From NCBI GenBank assembly GCA_964493785.1, contig CAZBPM010000001.1, forward strand, positions 62,001 through 126,000: DNA of 64,000 bases, given 5' to 3'. The notes beneath the pieces were generated by a model. The model ran no database searches. It was given only the letters and a program-made list of their open reading frames with translations, and was not told the DNA's origin. Shown here in pieces: positions 61,006 through 64,000 of this stretch (position 1 is its first letter; the number at the start of each line of letters is the position of its first letter). The stretch is from Hyphomicrobium_A sp964493785. GTDB lineage: Bacteria; Pseudomonadota; Alphaproteobacteria; Rhizobiales; Hyphomicrobiaceae. A program made the position numbers and the translations under genes.

Positions 61006-62205
61006 ATGAGTACTGCAACCAATCTAATTCCCCTCCGCGAAGCTTCGGGCGACACCAAGCGCGTGTTTGGCCCCATAGGTCCGCTGGGCTTTCCTCAAGC
61101 CATCGCCATCGACGGGAAGATCTATCTCGGAGGGCATTTCGCCGAGGATGGCGACATCTGCGCTCAGACCGCGACTGCGTTCGACAACTTCGTCGAAACC
61201 CTCAAGGGCTTCGGCTCCGACATGCGCGACCTCGTCAACCTGCGCACCTACTACGTGTACGAGGGCGATCAGGACGTCACCGCGCATTGGGAGCGCTTCA
61301 CAGCGGTGCGTCTGCGCTATCTCGCCAACCCGGGGCCCGGGGCCACGGCTTTGCGGATTGCAGGAGCGCCCTCGACCAAACACGAGATCGGCATCGACGG
61401 CGTCGCTTCCATGGCGCCCGAACGCAAGCGCATCATGCCCAATGGTTTGTGGGATTGGAGCATCCCAACGCCGTTTTCGCAGGGCTGGCTGATCGGCGAC
61501 ACGATCTTCCTCGGCGGCCAGATAGCCGCCGATAAGCAGGGCCGTGCCGTCGCACTCGGTGACATCGAGGAGCAGATGCGCTTGGCGCTCGGTTTCCTAC
61601 GTTTGGTGCTCAACGAAGGCGGTCACGACCTGACGGACCTCGTGACCATGCGCATCGGCTACAAGGCCGGTTCCACTCCCGAGGAAGGGCACGCCAATCT
61701 CGACAGAATTCTCGGCGTGCTGCGTGAAACCATCCAGGGGCCGCTACCGACGATCAACGCCTTCGGTGTCGATCTGCTCTACGAGGGCCTGATGCTCGAG
61801 ATCGACGGCCACTCCATCAAGAGCCGCAAGCAGGCGATATCGCCGCCTGGCTGCAGCGACTGGATGACCCTCGATGGAACTCCAGTGGCGGTCATGTGCG
61901 GCACGGAGCTCTACGTCGCCGGTCTTTCGGCACCGGGTGGCGCATCGCTCGTTGCACAGACGGAAGCCAGCATTGATCGCCTGAACCTTACTCTACGCGC
62001 GGCCGGCCTCGACTACGACAGCCTGGTGAAGCTCACGGTCTATTACGTACCGGGTGAAGACGAAGAGGCGAACGGGGTGGAGACGATCAAGAAGGCGCTG
62101 TCCGACTATATCCCCGGGCCAGGACCGGTGGTGAGCATCGTGCGGGTGAAGAACCTGCCATTCCCGGGTCAACGCGTGCAGCTCGACGCAGTCGCAATTC
62201 GCTAG
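61006..62205 (+). CDS. Tandem Rid (YjgF/RidA) family protein
   Basis: The product of about 399 residues contains three Rid-like segments: one with IYLGGHFAEDGDICAQTATAF, a second with IFLGGQIAADKQGRAV, and a third with LYVAGLSAPGGASLVAQTEASI. Rid proteins hydrolyse reactive enamines and imines. A triple-length version in a catabolic cluster suggests that an imine or enamine intermediate of the pathway is cleared. Start 61006 follows GGTGGA; ATG 60988 is an alternative. It is followed nine bases later by the deacetylase gene. Confidence 0.85.
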   Translation: MSTATNLIPLREASGDTKRVFGPIGPLGFPQAIAIDGKIYLGGHFAEDGDICAQTATAFDNFVETLKGFGSDMRDLVNLRTYYVYEGDQDVTAHWERFTAVRLRYLANPGPGATALRIAGAPSTKHEIGIDGVASMAPERKRIMPNGLWDWSIPTPFSQGWLIGDTIFLGGQIAADKQGRAVALGDIEEQMRLALGFLRLVLNEGGHDLTDLVTMRIGYKAGSTPEEGHANLDRILGVLRETIQGPLPTINAFGVDLLYEGLMLEIDGHSIKSRKQAISPPGCSDWMTLDGTPVAVMCGTELYVAGLSAPGGASLVAQTEASIDRLNLTLRAAGLDYDSLVKLTVYYVPGEDEEANGVETIKKALSDYIPGPGPVVSIVRVKNLPFPGQRVQLDAVAIR

Positions 62206-62214
62206 GGGCATCCG

Positions 62215-63162
62215 ATGTTTGGATTTAAGGGGCGATCTACCGTGAAGATGATCAAGAACACCGTGAAATGGCCGAACGGCGCAAAGTGCGCCGTGGTCTT
62301 CACCTGGGACATGGATGCCGACAGTATCATCCATCTGGCTCATCCGAACGATGCCGATACGCGGCTGTCGACCACGTCGATGTTGCGTTACGGTCCGCAG
62401 ATTGGCGTGCCGCGGATCATCGACCTGTGTAACGCGCTGGGCGTGAAGCACACGTTCTTCGTGCCGGGCTGGTGCGCCGAGCAGTATCCTGAAGCTGTCG
62501 AGCTGATGGTGAAGAACGGGCACGAGGTAGCCATGCACGGCTACCTGCACGAATACCCGAACCTGCTCACGCGAGAGCAGGAGTTCTTCTGGACGAAGAA
62601 GGGCACCGACGCGATCACGAAGATCACCGGCAAGGCTCCCGTCGGATACCGCGCGCCCTGGTATCGCTATTCGAAGCACTCGACCGACATCCTCGCTCAG
62701 CTCGGGTTCACCTGGGACACCTCGCTGATGGGCGACGACAACCCGTATCTGATCCGCCAGGCCGGTGGAGAGCTGATCGAGCTTCCCTCGCGCTGGCAGC
62801 TCGATGACTGGCCTCAGTTCGTGCACAACCACGACCTCGACTTCATGATGCCTATCGCGTCGCCGCAATATGCGATGGATGTCTACATGGCGGAGTTCTT
62901 TGCCATGTACGAGCATGGCGGCATCTGGCTGAACTGCTTCCATCCCTTCTGCTCCGGTCAGGTCGCGCGCCTGATGATGGTGAAGCAGATGATGGAGAAG
63001 ATGCTCGAGAAGGGCGACGTCTGGATCGCTACTGGCGAGCAGGTGGCCAACTATGTGCGCGATCAGATCAAGAGCGGAAAATATACGCCGCGCGTAGACG
63101 ATCTGCCGTTCTACAACGGTCGCCTGCCGGAGCTTGCCGAAAACTACGCGCCGGGAAGCTGA
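62215..63162 (+). CDS. NodB-type polysaccharide deacetylase/PuuE-like hydrolase
   Basis: The 315-residue protein has NodB-homology motifs: TWDMDADS (catalytic Asp pair), HGYLHEYP (metal His pair) and RAPWYRYS. Its length and WIATGEQVANYV end are closer to PuuE allantoinase and related cyclic-amide hydrolases than to chitin deacetylases. Beside a Rid protein and an oxygenase, a role in opening or deacylating a nitrogen-containing intermediate is plausible. The enzyme class is likely; the substrate is inference. Confidence 0.8.
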   Translation: MFGFKGRSTVKMIKNTVKWPNGAKCAVVFTWDMDADSIIHLAHPNDADTRLSTTSMLRYGPQIGVPRIIDLCNALGVKHTFFVPGWCAEQYPEAVELMVKNGHEVAMHGYLHEYPNLLTREQEFFWTKKGTDAITKITGKAPVGYRAPWYRYSKHSTDILAQLGFTWDTSLMGDDNPYLIRQAGGELIELPSRWQLDDWPQFVHNHDLDFMMPIASPQYAMDVYMAEFFAMYEHGGIWLNCFHPFCSGQVARLMMVKQMMEKMLEKGDVWIATGEQVANYVRDQIKSGKYTPRVDDLPFYNGRLPELAENYAPGS

Positions 63163-63164
63163 TC

Positions 63165-63506
63165 ATGTGTAGCCTCTGCGCCGCGTTGGGTGGAAGCCGG
63201 AGCTGGACGGACGCTGCCGGGAAGGCAGCGTTCTCCAAGGGCGGCCATACAGTCTCGATCCGCGCGGAGCGCGGGCGGCGGGTGGCTCTCATCAACGCGA
63301 TACTTGCGCACTATAGGCTGCAGGTGGCCGACTGGGGCGGCAACTCGTACGTCATGACCAATGCTGCCGGCCACACCGCGAACATGTACTCGCTGGGCGG
63401 CATCTGGGCGGATGCGGATCGTCTCTCGGCATCTGGCTGCGATCCGCTCGACCAAGCGCTCATCGACCGCCTCAACGGCGACAACAGCGCAGGCGACCGC
63501 CAATGA
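63165..63506 (+). CDS. Small CxxC protein of unknown function
   Basis: The 113-residue product begins MCSLCAALGG (a CxxC near the start), has a central WGGNSYVMTNAAGHTANMYSLGG segment and a second Cys near the end (CDPLDQALIDRL). I do not recognise the family. It is coupled to the GTPase gene by an ATGA overlap and to the deacetylase gene by a two-base gap. The CxxC may bind metal and could be a client of the COG0523 protein. Confidence 0.6.
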   Translation: MCSLCAALGGSRSWTDAAGKAAFSKGGHTVSIRAERGRRVALINAILAHYRLQVADWGGNSYVMTNAAGHTANMYSLGGIWADADRLSASGCDPLDQALIDRLNGDNSAGDRQ

Positions 63507-64000
63507 GCAAACGCGTCGCCGCATTCCTTCTCACGGGTTTTCTCGGCAGCGGCAAGACGACGTTGCTGCGCGGCGTGCTGGCAGAGGCCGCGTTTCACGA
63601 CACTGCCGTGATCGTCAACGAGTTCGGCAAGGTCAGCCTCGACCACGATCTCATTGCCTTCTCCTCCGAAAGCACGGTGGTGATGCCCGGCGGTTGCGTG
63701 TGCTGCACCATCCGTGAGGACATCGAGACTTCTCTGCGCGAGTTGTTCGAGCTGCGCGACCAAGGTCGGATCCCGCCGTTCAAGCGGCTCGTGATCGAGA
63801 CGACTGGCATAGCCGAGCCGGTTCCGATCCTGATGACGCTCAAGGCCAACCCGCTCGCACAGGAGCGCCTGCTGGAGCCACGCGTCATCACCGTCGTCGA
63901 TGGCGTTCTGGGGGTCGACAGCCTTTCGCGCTTTCCAGAAGCGGCGGCACAAGTCAGCAGCGCGGACGTTGTTGTCGTATCAAAGACGGATCTTGCGGAT
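63503..64000 (+). CDS. COG0523/CobW-family metallochaperone GTPase (3' end outside window)
   Basis: The ATG at 63503 overlaps the previous stop, and the frame runs off the window after 166 residues. Visible motifs are Walker A GFLGSGKTTLL, the metal-binding GGCVCC, a switch-region EFGK, ETTGIAEP and the nucleotide-recognition SKTD in place of the usual NKxD. COG0523 proteins insert metals into target enzymes (examples are CobW, nitrile-hydratase activators and ZNG1). Here the client could be the diiron monooxygenase or the PuuE-like hydrolase. Confidence 0.88.
   Translation, partial: MSKRVAAFLLTGFLGSGKTTLLRGVLAEAAFHDTAVIVNEFGKVSLDHDLIAFSSESTVVMPGGCVCCTIREDIETSLRELFELRDQGRIPPFKRLVIETTGIAEPVPILMTLKANPLAQERLLEPRVITVVDGVLGVDSLSRFPEAAAQVSSADVVVVSKTDLAD

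Noticed and set aside
61993..62943. 316-residue open frame on the minus strand
   Set aside because: It is antisense to the Rid and deacetylase genes, with no recognisable domain.
1..64000. CRISPR array, rRNA or tRNA genes
   Set aside because: No regularly spaced direct repeats of CRISPR length, no rRNA-like blocks and no tRNA cloverleaf caught my eye on either strand; a covariance search would be needed to exclude a tRNA fully.

Overview
The window looks like part of an alphaproteobacterial chromosome, probably from the Hyphomicrobiales (a Hyphomicrobium-like methylotroph or relative). The pointers are a GcrA-type protein (a family restricted to Alphaproteobacteria), high GC, rhizobial-style copper genes, and a cytochrome cL-like protein beside a PQQ dehydrogenase. 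This placement is inference. No rRNA, tRNA or CRISPR array was seen.

Region 1 (1-36.2 kb) is a large copper-handling and energy-stress island. A leftward block (832-5540) encodes a multicopper oxidase, a TolC-type outer-membrane factor, small His/Cys-rich secreted proteins and a cytochrome c. A CopRS/CusRS-like two-component system (5747-7899) follows, then a CusF-like chaperone, a DUF411 protein and a Cu-type P1B ATPase. That ATPase leads a ten-gene co-directional run containing an MFS pump, thiolase, PPK2 and an HlyD/ABC-2 exporter. A CueR-like regulator with a textbook CueR promoter separates this from a second long run (22.2-32.8 kb) with a DUF3141 PhaC-like protein, CFA synthase, acetate kinase, phosphotransacetylase, FabI and many small membrane or metal-binding proteins. 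A second Cu-ATPase (YHS plus CPC) closes the island. Five exact GTTAC-N5-GTTAC direct repeats with a 10-bp period, plus one near-copy, lie in front of these blocks. They are probably the binding sites of the island's response regulator.

Region 2 (36.2-42.4 kb) is an accessory junction. It holds decayed metal-efflux fragments, a SPARTA defence operon (TIR-APAZ plus short prokaryotic Argonaute), a winged-helix-like gene upstream of it, an IS1-like transposase, and an IS-end-like repeat array.

Region 3 (42.5-57 kb) holds a PQQ sugar dehydrogenase, a cytochrome c and a phosphodiesterase, then a complete Mrp Na+/H+ antiporter (AB fusion, C, D, E, F, G). It continues with a string of small alphaproteobacterial genes, including a minimal GcrA-like protein, and ends with L-serine dehydratase and an SRPBCC protein.

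Region 4 (57-64 kb) starts with a sigma-54-like promoter and carries a toluene/alkene-type soluble diiron monooxygenase (alpha, gamma, Rieske, effector, beta). No reductase gene follows. Instead there is a tandem Rid protein, a PuuE/NodB-type deacetylase, a small CxxC protein and a COG0523 GTPase that runs off the window. This combination looks like an uncharacterised catabolic cluster.

Several small metal-binding genes carry apparent single-base frameshifts. These could be real decay or assembly errors.
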